From a virus, in the IMG/VR virus record IMGVR_UViG_3300021138_000174, positions 1 to 23,580 of that record: 23,580 nucleotides of DNA; one strand, given 5' to 3'. The notes beneath the pieces were generated by a model. That model saw nothing but the letters and a program-made list of their open reading frames with translations. It was not told the origin of the DNA and did not search any database. Position 1 is the stretch's first letter. Each line of letters begins with the position of its first letter. Positions 1 through 5,452 of the stretch are shown here, one piece after another. The translations under genes were made by a program, and so were the position numbers.

Positions 1-38
1 GGCGTCTAGCCTTGTACAAACGATAAGCAGTAATTAGC

Positions 39-980
39 TTAGTCAAGAGCTTCCTCCCCCATCACACAGTGTTTGGCGTTATCAATGCCCCACTGTATAT
101 CAATTAGATCCATATCGCCAATATCTTTTACTTCTAGGTTTCCGTAGTTGAATATAGAAAACTCCATACCCTGTTCACGTAAAGCCTTGAATAGCAGCCT
201 GGTAGATTCTTTGCCTGTGGCATCGTTATCTAAAGCCAGTATCAAGACATCTGCTTTACGCATAAGGGTCAACTGTTCTTTACTGACTATGGCCCCCATG
301 ACAGCTACCCCACCGTCAATGCCAAGGCTTGATAGTCGAACAACGTCTAGTGGTGACTCTACCACCACCATGGTTCCACCTTCAAATTTATCGATGCTAA
401 AGAGGGTGCTCGACTTTGTGATCCCTGGAGGACGGTTAAAGAACCGGCGGGTTAGCTCGCCCTTTTCTTGCCAGCCAAGAAGCTTTCCTGCCTCTGTACG
501 GACTGGAAGGATCCAGGTAGAGTCTGAGTGTCTCCAAAGGATCTCGTGCTTCTTACAGGCTTCTAGGGTTAGCTTACGGTTACTGGCTGCCCACTCTGGA
601 ACGTCCTGGAATACCGAAAGGCGAGCATCGCTCATGTCAACCAGTCTGGGGATAGGTTGGTAGCTGTTACGAGCTTCTTCCAAGGAAGCTGACAACCTAT
701 CCCAGTCAACCTCTACGTTCTCGTCTAGCCATTCCTTGGCCTTAGAGATGCTGTCTAGTTCTAGGACATCAGAGATTAGGCTTAATAGATTGCCCTTGTA
801 TCCACAGGAGAAACAGTTATGGGCTCCCGTAATTATGTGAATACCCCAAGAAGGGTTGCTGTCTTCTACACCCTTGATTGCTTTATGCATTGGGCATAGA
901 GCCGTAATGTTGCTATTACGTTCTGTTCCCTCAATACCAAGGCGCAGTAGTACCCGCTCTACGTCACCAGCAGTAAACAT
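39..980 (-). CDS. Phage DNA primase, CHC2 zinc finger plus TOPRIM
   Basis: Primase that would make RNA primers for the phage fork. The N-terminus (about residues 5-75) has a CHC2 zinc finger: Cys29-x2-His32 and Cys56-x2-Cys59, followed by the usual GYKGN stretch. A TOPRIM core covers about 203-262, with Glu208 in VVVESPLD and the metal-binding pair Asp251/Asp253 in ALDNDATGK. The middle region (about 110-200) matches the layout of a small RNA polymerase-like primase core. At 313 aa it is about half the length of bacterial DnaG and has no room for the C-terminal helicase-binding domain. The start codon shares one base with the preceding stop (TAATG at 982-978), so translation is probably coupled to the 50-aa gene before it. 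Bases 1-38 hold no recognisable gene. Sure of family; whether it interacts with the DnaB-type helicase is inference. Confidence 0.93.
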   Translation of the reverse strand: MFTAGDVERVLLRLGIEGTERNSNITALCPMHKAIKGVEDSNPSWGIHIITGAHNCFSCGYKGNLLSLISDVLELDSISKAKEWLDENVEVDWDRLSASLEEARNSYQPIPRLVDMSDARLSVFQDVPEWAASNRKLTLEACKKHEILWRHSDSTWILPVRTEAGKLLGWQEKGELTRRFFNRPPGITKSSTLFSIDKFEGGTMVVVESPLDVVRLSSLGIDGGVAVMGAIVSKEQLTLMRKADVLILALDNDATGKESTRLLFKALREQGMEFSIFNYGNLEVKDIGDMDLIDIQWGIDNAKHCVMGEEALD

Positions 981-1132
981 TACTCTAGTTCCAATCCGAT
1001 CTTTTTAGCAAGAGTATCGACTAGCTCTCTGCTTGCTGCATACATGACTCCTTGAGCTTGCATGATCTCAACAAGTCCTGCAAAGGATTTCTCTAGATCT
1101 TCAACTCGCTCTTCTAATGTCTTATCCATCAT
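980..1132 (-). CDS. Small hypothetical protein, 50 aa, predicted coiled-coil
   Basis: Short gene sitting exactly in the gap between the zinc-ribbon gene and the primase. It starts at the ATG at 1132 (ATGATGGATAAG; the second ATG at 1129 is also possible), overlaps the previous stop as ATGA, and ends in TAA overlapping the primase ATG. An AAGGGGG ribosome-binding site lies just upstream and fits the second ATG better. The product begins MMDKTLEERVEDLEKSF and ends KKIGLELE. It is rich in Glu, Leu, Ala and Lys, has no Cys, and is expected to be fully helical with heptad-like Leu spacing. Precise stop/start overlaps on both sides argue that it is translated. Function unknown; a small adaptor for primase or helicase is possible from position only. 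Confidence 0.7.
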   Translation of the reverse strand: MMDKTLEERVEDLEKSFAGLVEIMQAQGVMYAASRELVDTLAKKIGLELE

Positions 1133-1356
1133 TCCCCCTTAATATATCCCGGCTTATCAACCGGGGTTGGAGCTGTAGCAAATGTTCCACAGATGGCACA
1201 CTCCATCGGTAAAAGATACTGTGATATCTCATAGTCTTCAAATGAAACCTTTAGGTTCCACAGATTTGATTCACACTTGGGGCACTCATGACATATGGTG
1301 TTCTCATAGTCCATGGTCCCGGTGTAATCAGGCCGTAGCTCTCGTATTGACTTCAC
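1129..1356 (-). CDS. Small zinc-ribbon protein, 75 aa
   Basis: Unrecognised small protein with two CxxC knuckles: Cys22/Cys25/Cys28 in ICHECPKCESNLW and the pair in MECAICGT about 25 residues later, the arrangement of a zinc ribbon. The spacing between knuckles contains alternating hydrophobic and polar residues consistent with beta strands. The chosen start is a GTG at 1356, inside the end of the WhiB gene, preceded by GAGG at a suitable distance. An in-frame ATG at 1314 would still keep both knuckles but has a weaker ribosome-binding site. The gene overlaps WhiB by 29 bases and its stop overlaps the next start (ATGA). Likely a nucleic-acid or protein-binding accessory factor; function unknown. 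Confidence 0.75.
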   Translation of the reverse strand: MKSIRELRPDYTGTMDYENTICHECPKCESNLWNLKVSFEDYEISQYLLPMECAICGTFATAPTPVDKPGYIKGE

Positions 1357-1591
1357 TGGACCTCATCCTTCTACGTAGCTTACGACGTTCTTCCGTGGTT
1401 GTTCCGCCCCAGATACCCTCTAAACGTTCGTCTAGAGCTAGGGTCAGACACTGTGACTGTACATCACATGTTGAACAGATACTTTTAGCAAGAAGACTCT
1501 GCATACGATCCTCTTCGTCTTCAGGAAAGAAGATGTCCGGATCTTTATCCGAACAAGCAGTGTTTCCATCAAACAGCGAAGGGGTTTCCAT
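1328..1591 (-). CDS. whiB: WhiB-family iron-sulfur transcription factor
   Basis: WhiB-like regulators bind a 4Fe-4S cluster through four Cys and contact the principal sigma factor of actinobacterial RNA polymerase. Counting from the ATG at 1591, the 87-aa product has Cys13, Cys39, Cys42 and Cys48 (the C...CxxCxxxxxC pattern), a DPDIFFP segment, the GIWGG turn at 59-63, and a basic tail TEERRKLRRR typical of the DNA-binding end. All four ligands and the turn are present, so it should be functional. The frame stays open upstream to 1699, but that part overlaps the helicase gene; an ATG at 1609 with GGGAGA close by is an alternative start. It overlaps the helicase by 23 bases and the zinc-ribbon gene by 29. 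The mycobacteriophage TM4 protein WhiBTM4 is known to alter host septation and superinfection; a comparable role here is inference. Confidence 0.93.
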   Translation of the reverse strand: METPSLFDGNTACSDKDPDIFFPEDEEDRMQSLLAKSICSTCDVQSQCLTLALDERLEGIWGGTTTEERRKLRRRMRSSEVNTRATA

Positions 1592-2816
1592 ATTCTTCAA
1601 AGCGTCCATTCTCCCAATCCCATAGTAGCTCTGCTTCTGCTGGTCCACTGTTACGACTTCTATCAATCCGAAGGATTCTAGAACTGTCGTCTTCTTCATC
1701 CTGGCGCTGTAGTGCTAGGACTACGTCTGAGTCTTGCTCAAACGAAGAAGAGTAACCGATGGCACTTGACGTAACTCGACCCTTGGTCATCTTGCTTGTG
1801 AGGACCTGGGTAGTCTGGATTACCGGTATGTTGTACTTCTGAGCAATGCGCTTCATGCCCTGAGTAATGTGCTGGAGGTTGCTTGGACTACCACGACGTG
1901 TTTCACCACGGCTGGCTTCCTCATCCTCCATAAGATAAACACCATCAACGAACAGTGCATCAGGACGATGCTTCTCTACCTTAGCAATAAGAGATGTTAG
2001 GTTCATTGCCTGGACGGAGTCAGTTAATAGAAACGGATGCATCTCTGAGTTTCTCTTAAGCCAAGCTTCATAGCGCTCTTCTTCATCAGGATTAAGAGCA
2101 CCACGAATAAGTCTGCTTTGAGCGATGTGAGCACGCATAGAGTCATAACGATGCTGTTGCTCTATGTTAGTCATTTCAAAAGATTGGAACATAGGTACAA
2201 AGCCATCTTCATGGAGGTTAGCTGCTACCTGCAAAGCAAGAACAGATTTACCTGTCTTTGGTGGAGCAATGATAGTGACTAGCTGTCCACCCTGCAGCCC
2301 ACCAGTTGCTAGGTCAATGGTGTTGAACCCACTGGCCATACCGATCAAGCCGTTAGGACGTAGCTTAATGTTTCTATAATCCTCAAGGCGTTGCTCTGTG
2401 TTGCTTGACAGGTTAACGTCATGGCTTTCAGAACCACCGGTAAGGGCAACCTTATGTATACCCGAGGTAAGGATCTCTGTGATTACGTCATTGTCTGCTA
2501 CCTCTTTAATGGAGGAACCAGCTGCTTGGACAGTATCAATCAGGGTCTGTCGATTGCGATAAGCAATCAACTGATCCAGTAAGTAACTAACTGAGTCGTC
2601 TACTTTTAGAAGGCGGTAGGTAGGATAGTTATCTAGCAGAGTTACTGCTGTAGGCACTTCTCCATATTTTGAAAAGTGATTACGAATAAACTTCCATATT
2701 TGCTGGTTCTCTTCGACAAAGAACCAATCATCTTTTACACCACGTTCTAATAGGTAGCCGAGATCACGATCACGGATGACCTTAGAGATTAACCGTACTT
2801 CGTTGTCCGCTGCCAT
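1569..2816 (-). CDS. dnaB: DnaB-family replicative DNA helicase
   Basis: Ring helicase that unwinds DNA at the phage fork. The 415-aa product has a DnaB-like N-terminal region (about 1-110), a linker, and a RecA-like motor domain from about 155. Visible motifs are Walker A APPKTGKS (184-191), the catalytic Glu in QSFEM (Glu214), Walker B LFVDG (288-292), the PVIQTTQ sensor motif (331-337), and the C-terminal RSRNSGP arginine region (387-392). The Walker A has Pro-Pro-Lys where many DnaB proteins have Arg-Pro-Ser/Gly, as seen in many phage helicases. The ATG at 2816 directly abuts the stop of the preceding gene. It belongs with the loader (3504-4169) and primase (39-980) as a phage-encoded replisome. 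Confidence 0.94.
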   Translation of the reverse strand: MAADNEVRLISKVIRDRDLGYLLERGVKDDWFFVEENQQIWKFIRNHFSKYGEVPTAVTLLDNYPTYRLLKVDDSVSYLLDQLIAYRNRQTLIDTVQAAGSSIKEVADNDVITEILTSGIHKVALTGGSESHDVNLSSNTEQRLEDYRNIKLRPNGLIGMASGFNTIDLATGGLQGGQLVTIIAPPKTGKSVLALQVAANLHEDGFVPMFQSFEMTNIEQQHRYDSMRAHIAQSRLIRGALNPDEEERYEAWLKRNSEMHPFLLTDSVQAMNLTSLIAKVEKHRPDALFVDGVYLMEDEEASRGETRRGSPSNLQHITQGMKRIAQKYNIPVIQTTQVLTSKMTKGRVTSSAIGYSSSFEQDSDVVLALQRQDEEDDSSRILRIDRSRNSGPAEAELLWDWENGRFEEYGNPFAV

Positions 2817-3221
2817 TTACACCCTCTCGATCTCCATGTACCAATGCCCGTATGCTAATGATCTATCTGGTATATCAATTACATTTTTTACTTCTGGTCT
2901 ATACGGGAGCTCTCCCACAAGATCGGAATAAGTTCTATATGCAGTTACGTAGTTAAACGGATTGGTACCTAGATTGTCAAGATCTTCTTCAATCTCTTTC
3001 ATCTCTTTTTTGGTATACCCGAACCCTGCTAACTCTAAGCGATACTCATGCTTCTCTGCAAATCGCCAGAACCTGGCGAGCTTGACCCTGTCGTACTCTA
3101 CTTCTTCAGTGTTCCTGACGATTCCAAGAACCCGAGTAATAGCAGGACGCCTACTAAGGATGCAGTCCAAAGTAACCACAATCCTCTGCGGTACTTCATT
3201 TGATATGTCCCCCCCTTGCAC
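2817..3221 (-). CDS. Hypothetical protein in replication cassette, 134 aa
   Basis: I do not recognise this protein. It is mixed alpha/beta, with a hydrophobic strand near the start (IVVTLDC), a basic helix region (VKLARFWRFAEKHEYRLEL), an acidic helix (KKEMKEIEEDL) and a C-terminal DIPDRSLAYGHWYMEIE. There are no metal-binding clusters or Walker motifs. The first possible start is a GTG at 3221, one base after the previous stop, which would rely on reinitiation because no good ribosome-binding site precedes it. A second GTG at 3179, preceded by AGAGG, would begin the protein at VTLDCILSRR and looks at least as likely. The stop abuts the helicase ATG. The position between a SWIM protein and the helicase suggests a replication accessory role, by context only. 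Confidence 0.75.
   Translation of the reverse strand: MQGGDISNEVPQRIVVTLDCILSRRPAITRVLGIVRNTEEVEYDRVKLARFWRFAEKHEYRLELAGFGYTKKEMKEIEEDLDNLGTNPFNYVTAYRTYSDLVGELPYRPEVKNVIDIPDRSLAYGHWYMEIERV
3098..3199 (-). CDS. Possible overlapping membrane microprotein, 33 aa
   Basis: An ORF in another frame, inside the start of the 134-aa gene. Its ATG at 3199 is the best initiation site in the area: a run of seven G preceded by AA lies nine bases upstream, whereas the larger gene's GTG at 3221 has no ribosome-binding site. The product starts MKYRRGLWLLW, continues with a hydrophobic stretch ending LLLLGF, and finishes with a polar tail containing two Lys, which is the pattern of a single-pass membrane peptide or signal anchor with a positive N-terminus. 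It may be chance, since the overlapping frame encodes a plausible soluble protein. The G-run could instead serve the GTG at 3179, though it is rather far away. Confidence 0.25.
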   Translation of the reverse strand: MKYRRGLWLLWTASLVGVLLLLGFLESSGTLKK

Positions 3222-3222
3222 T

Positions 3223-3507
3223 TTAAATAACCGTTACTGTTCCCCAGTAAAGGAGTAGGTCACGAAAGGCTTCATGTGAGGCCTTAGCCTCTTCAATAAG
3301 ATGCTTAGGTGTGTACTTAGAGATCTCTACAGGAAAGATGTCATCTTCCAGGCTGTCTAATACATAGCGAGTATGCTTGCAATTCTTACGGGTATTAAAC
3401 CCATTGCAAGAGCAGCGCAGATCCTTTTCAGTTGAGGCCTGTACCTCATCTACGCCATCAAGAGATAAGAAAAACTTAATTGTTTTCCACTCGATCACTT
3501 TACTCAT
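3223..3507 (-). CDS. SWIM-type zinc-finger protein, 94 aa
   Basis: The sequence DLRCSCNG...NCKH gives Cys32-x-Cys34 and Cys43-x-His45, the CxC-xn-CxH signature of SWIM zinc fingers, which bind nucleic acid or protein and occur in Rad51 accessory proteins, MuDR-type transposases and SWI2/SNF2 ATPases. The region before it (VIEWKTIKFFLSLDGVDEVQAS) is a plausible SWIM strand segment, and a helical tail follows. The protein is little more than the finger plus flanks. Its ATG overlaps the stop of the helicase-loader gene as ATGA. Placement between the loader and the helicase suggests an accessory role in loading or single-strand DNA handling; that is inference. Confidence 0.8.
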   Translation of the reverse strand: MSKVIEWKTIKFFLSLDGVDEVQASTEKDLRCSCNGFNTRKNCKHTRYVLDSLEDDIFPVEISKYTPKHLIEEAKASHEAFRDLLLYWGTVTVI

Positions 3508-4169
3508 TTCCTTCTATCTCCCTCCAGAGAATTTACATTCAAGTGCATGAATGCTTCATGAGCAAAACTATACATAGGTTCACCGTATATGTCACTCCAG
3601 CTTTCAATAGGAACGTTTGTCGTTACTATTGTTGGCAGGCCCTTATTAAAACGTGAACGCAGCATGGCATCAAGTGTTGACTCAGCCCAACCACTGCTAG
3701 TCCTGTATTCTTTTCCAAGATCATCTACAATGAGAAGCTTTATACTTTGGTCGTCTAATTCACCATACAAAGCCGCTGTTACATCGGTGTCATCTTCCCA
3801 ACCATTCTTCTCAATTCTAAGAAGCTTTGGAAAGTCACCAAAGTAAACTGGACGTGATGCAATCTTATTTCCCCACAGACCCTGTGGAGCATGACGAATA
3901 ATCTCTTGTGCAATTGTTGCAGCCAGTGTGGTCTTACCATGTCCTGGCTTACCGATCATAAGCAGTCCAACACCACAGGTGTCTTTGCCTTCGGATTTAA
4001 TTACTTCTCCATTTAGCAGAGCGTTCATCCAACCAATAACGTCTTCGATGACCTCGCCTTCATACGGGTCTAGATCTGAAAGCTCTTTACCAATATGCTT
4101 CATGGGGAAGTCAGCATTCTTAATCTGACTACGCAAGCTATATGGGTGAAGTTCTGAGACGCTATACAT
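3504..4169 (-). CDS. DnaC-like AAA+ helicase loader
   Basis: ATPase that loads a DnaB-type ring helicase onto melted origin DNA, in the DnaC/IstB/DnaI group. The 221-aa product has Walker A GKPGHGKT (73-80), Walker B LLIVDD (145-150), sensor I TTN (183-185) in PTIVTTNVPIESW, and Arg-rich residues at the C-terminus (EGDRRK). The N-terminal 60 residues would be the helicase-contacting part. It overlaps the initiator gene by 8 bases and the SWIM gene by 4, so the three are likely translated in step. The order initiator, loader, then helicase is typical of phage replication modules. IstB of insertion sequences is related, but there is no transposase nearby. Confidence 0.92.
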   Translation of the reverse strand: MYSVSELHPYSLRSQIKNADFPMKHIGKELSDLDPYEGEVIEDVIGWMNALLNGEVIKSEGKDTCGVGLLMIGKPGHGKTTLAATIAQEIIRHAPQGLWGNKIASRPVYFGDFPKLLRIEKNGWEDDTDVTAALYGELDDQSIKLLIVDDLGKEYRTSSGWAESTLDAMLRSRFNKGLPTIVTTNVPIESWSDIYGEPMYSFAHEAFMHLNVNSLEGDRRK

Positions 4170-5160
4170 TCTTGCTATCCAATCTTCCGAAGACTTCCTT
4201 CATTCGCTTCTGAGCTTTTGAATCAGCTGTAGCAGCTTCAACAACTTCTCGTTCCACAAACTTGTACCGGAACTTGTACCAGTACTTGAAGAACCGATGC
4301 ATGATGCTATCCCCTTTGCCTGGCTCACGCAAACTACGTGGGTCATTAAAGAAAGCTCGAATAGCAGCGAGTAGCTGAACTCTAGTAGCACCTTCACGAA
4401 TGTGCTTGTTGATCATGACTGACAAGGTCTTGGCGTTTGCCTGATCAGGAACGCCGGGAAGCTTCTGCTGCAATAGAGCATAGAACTCTCCGACTAGGTC
4501 GTGAGTGTTCCAGAACTCTTCTGGCTTATCAAAGCGGCTGGCCGCTTTTCTTTCTGGGACAGTCTTCTTGTACTTAGCGTTAAGCCGTGCACGCTTCTGC
4601 TCTGGAGTTTCTTCGAAACGTCCAACAGCACCAACGACATCTTCGTCAGCCATAGCAGCCAAGCGACGTATCTGGCTCTTAGAGAGCTCTGGCTTCTCCT
4701 CGCCGTCAAGATTCCAACCCATCTCATTTCCCTCCTTGGGTTTCACGCCCGCAGGGCGGGCAACCTGAATTGAAGGACGTAGTCCTTCAATGAGGTTTTG
4801 CTTACTACTATTATCTATATATATGACCGGCATACGGTTGCCGGTCGGTAAACTGCCGGTCGGTGTACTGCCGGTCGGTGAAGTCAATCCAAAGGCCTCA
4901 GGCGTATTGTTCAAGGATCCCCATGCGAACATCAGTTCCGTGCCGCATTGTCCATTTTCATCTCGGTACTTATGTGATTCTATGTAGCCATGCTTCTTAA
5001 GCTCCCTCATCCAACCCTCGATCTTTTTAAGACCATCTGGTAGGAACTGGTGAAACTCGTCAGCTGTTATTACTCGTCCTGTTTGCATCATCTTTAAGAA
5101 AAGATAACGTGCACCAACAGAAAGCATCGGATCGTCATAGACGTCTTCCGGCTTTTTCAT
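4162..5160 (-). CDS. Phage replication initiator / replisome organiser, winged helix
   Basis: 332-aa protein with an N-terminal winged-helix-like region (about 10-80; GARYLFLKMMQTGRVI, then a helix-turn-helix EGWMRELKKHGYIES), the layout of phage initiators such as DnaD-like and lambda O-like proteins. Next comes a flexible linker with the repeated tripeptide PTG (about 94-108), then a charged low-complexity stretch, then a helical C-terminal domain (about 215-330) containing a FYALLQQKLPG motif and aromatic residues HRFFKYWYKF. The DNA encoding the linker holds direct and inverted repeats (see 4746-4880). It lies directly before the helicase loader, which it probably recruits. A strong ribosome-binding site, AAGGAGGGG, sits two bases before the ATG at 5160. 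The family call rests on layout and context more than on conserved residues. Confidence 0.8.
   Translation of the reverse strand: MKKPEDVYDDPMLSVGARYLFLKMMQTGRVITADEFHQFLPDGLKKIEGWMRELKKHGYIESHKYRDENGQCGTELMFAWGSLNNTPEAFGLTSPTGSTPTGSLPTGNRMPVIYIDNSSKQNLIEGLRPSIQVARPAGVKPKEGNEMGWNLDGEEKPELSKSQIRRLAAMADEDVVGAVGRFEETPEQKRARLNAKYKKTVPERKAASRFDKPEEFWNTHDLVGEFYALLQQKLPGVPDQANAKTLSVMINKHIREGATRVQLLAAIRAFFNDPRSLREPGKGDSIMHRFFKYWYKFRYKFVEREVVEAATADSKAQKRMKEVFGRLDSKNV
4747..4761. repeat. GC-rich hairpin, 6-bp arms, 3-base loop
   Basis: GCCCGC (4747-4752), loop AGG, GCGGGC (4756-4761). It lies eight bases from the 10-bp hairpin at 4769-4791. Together the pair form a structured segment flanking the candidate origin. 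Confidence 0.75.
4769..4791. repeat. Perfect hairpin, 10-bp arms, 3-base loop
   Basis: Left arm 4769-4778 (ATTGAAGGAC), loop GTA, right arm 4782-4791 (GTCCTTCAAT). Neither side carries a T-run, so it does not look like a terminator. It is inside coding sequence beside the AT-rich tract. Confidence 0.85.
4826..4845. repeat. Inverted repeat overlapping first iteron
   Basis: ACCGGCA (4826-4832) and TGCCGGT (4839-4845) form 7-bp perfect arms around a 6-base spacer, TACGGT. The right arm is the first half of the first direct repeat, so the iteron half-site is present once in reverse next to the AT-rich tract at 4796-4824. Confidence 0.85.
4839..4879. repeat. Three 11-bp direct repeats, 15-bp period (iteron-like)
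   Basis: TGCCGGTCGGT occurs at 4839-4849, 4854-4864 and 4869-4879. Copies two and three also share the preceding AC and the following G. The 15-base period equals five codons and encodes the PTG-containing linker repeats on the minus strand. Confidence 0.9.
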
Positions 5161-5169
5161 TACCCCTCC

Positions 5170-5445
5170 TTAAGGACGGGGAACTCTCCTCGGCAATCCA
5201 CTTAGATCCCGGGCGTTGACCCCGACGAAAGTTTGCTCCACAAGTAATGAACTTGTCAAACCGAGAAATGTAGATGCCAGGATTTCAAAAATTGTCGCCC
5301 GACTTAAGGGCATCATTATTGTTGTTCCCAGGACCGAGAATAGTAGCGCAAGTAAACCCCTCCATTTACCAAGGGGTGCGATGAGGCTTTCTACTGCCGT
5401 TAAAACGCATGCTGTTGCAAAAGCTACGATCAATACGTTGGACAT
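5170..5445 (-). CDS. Small membrane protein, candidate holin
   Basis: 91-aa hydrophobic protein with three likely membrane segments (about 4-22, 29-46 and 53-71) separated by short charged turns (LGKWRG; LSRAT), and a soluble basic C-terminal tail (VNARDLSGLPRRVPRP). Size, segment number and position right after the receptor-binding protein are consistent with a phage holin, but no endolysin is adjacent in this window, and the tail-borne muralytic domains at 15501-18404 are entry enzymes rather than lysis enzymes. It sits between tail and replication genes with gaps of only 7 and 9 bases. It could equally be a superinfection-exclusion or other membrane protein. No sequence motif decides the matter. 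Confidence 0.55.
   Translation of the reverse strand: MSNVLIVAFATACVLTAVESLIAPLGKWRGLLALLFSVLGTTIMMPLSRATIFEILASTFLGLTSSLLVEQTFVGVNARDLSGLPRRVPRP
5230..5259 (-). promoter_or_regulatory. Possible promoter/operator ahead of replication genes
   Basis: On the minus strand TTGACA (5259-5254) matches a sigma70-type -35 exactly and overlaps an inverted repeat ACAAGT-5-ACTTGT (5240-5256). The -10 at 18-base spacing, CAAACT (5235-5230), is poor. It lies inside the membrane-protein gene, about 70-100 bases before the initiator start. Weak evidence. Confidence 0.2.
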
Positions 5446-5452
5446 TTACCAC

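Larger units (their letters stand above)
4746..4880. other. Candidate origin of replication inside the initiator gene
   Basis: Within 135 bases of the initiator gene lie, left to right on the plus strand, two compact hairpins (4747-4761 and 4769-4791), an AT-rich tract (4796-4824), a 7-bp-arm inverted repeat (4826-4845) and three direct repeats with a 15-base period (4839-4879). They cover the part encoding the flexible linker, where protein sequence is least constrained. Lambda has its origin repeats and AT-rich segment in the same place in the O gene. Function is inferred from arrangement; the repeated tripeptide in the protein is an alternative explanation for the direct repeats. Confidence 0.5.

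Noticed and set aside
148-663. 171-codon plus-strand ORF opposite the primase
   Set aside because: Low-complexity Ser/Arg-rich product, antisense to a gene with clear catalytic motifs; a frame shadow.
1182-1625. 147-codon plus-strand ORF opposite WhiB and the zinc ribbon
   Set aside because: Antisense to well-supported genes, no ribosome-binding site, Ser/Arg-rich shadow composition.
1592-1699. N-terminal extension of WhiB to 1699
   Set aside because: This part is the reading of helicase-coding DNA in another frame; WhiB homologues begin shortly before the first Cys.
3504-4169. IstB-type insertion-sequence helper
   Set aside because: Same ATPase group, but there is no transposase or terminal repeat, and neighbours are replication genes.
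4494-4773. Overlapping ORFs on both strands inside the initiator gene
   Set aside because: Compositional shadows of the charged region of the initiator; none has a good start site or recognisable features.
4839-4879. CRISPR-like array
   Set aside because: Repeats are 11 bp with 4-base gaps and in-frame with the coding sequence; not a CRISPR array.
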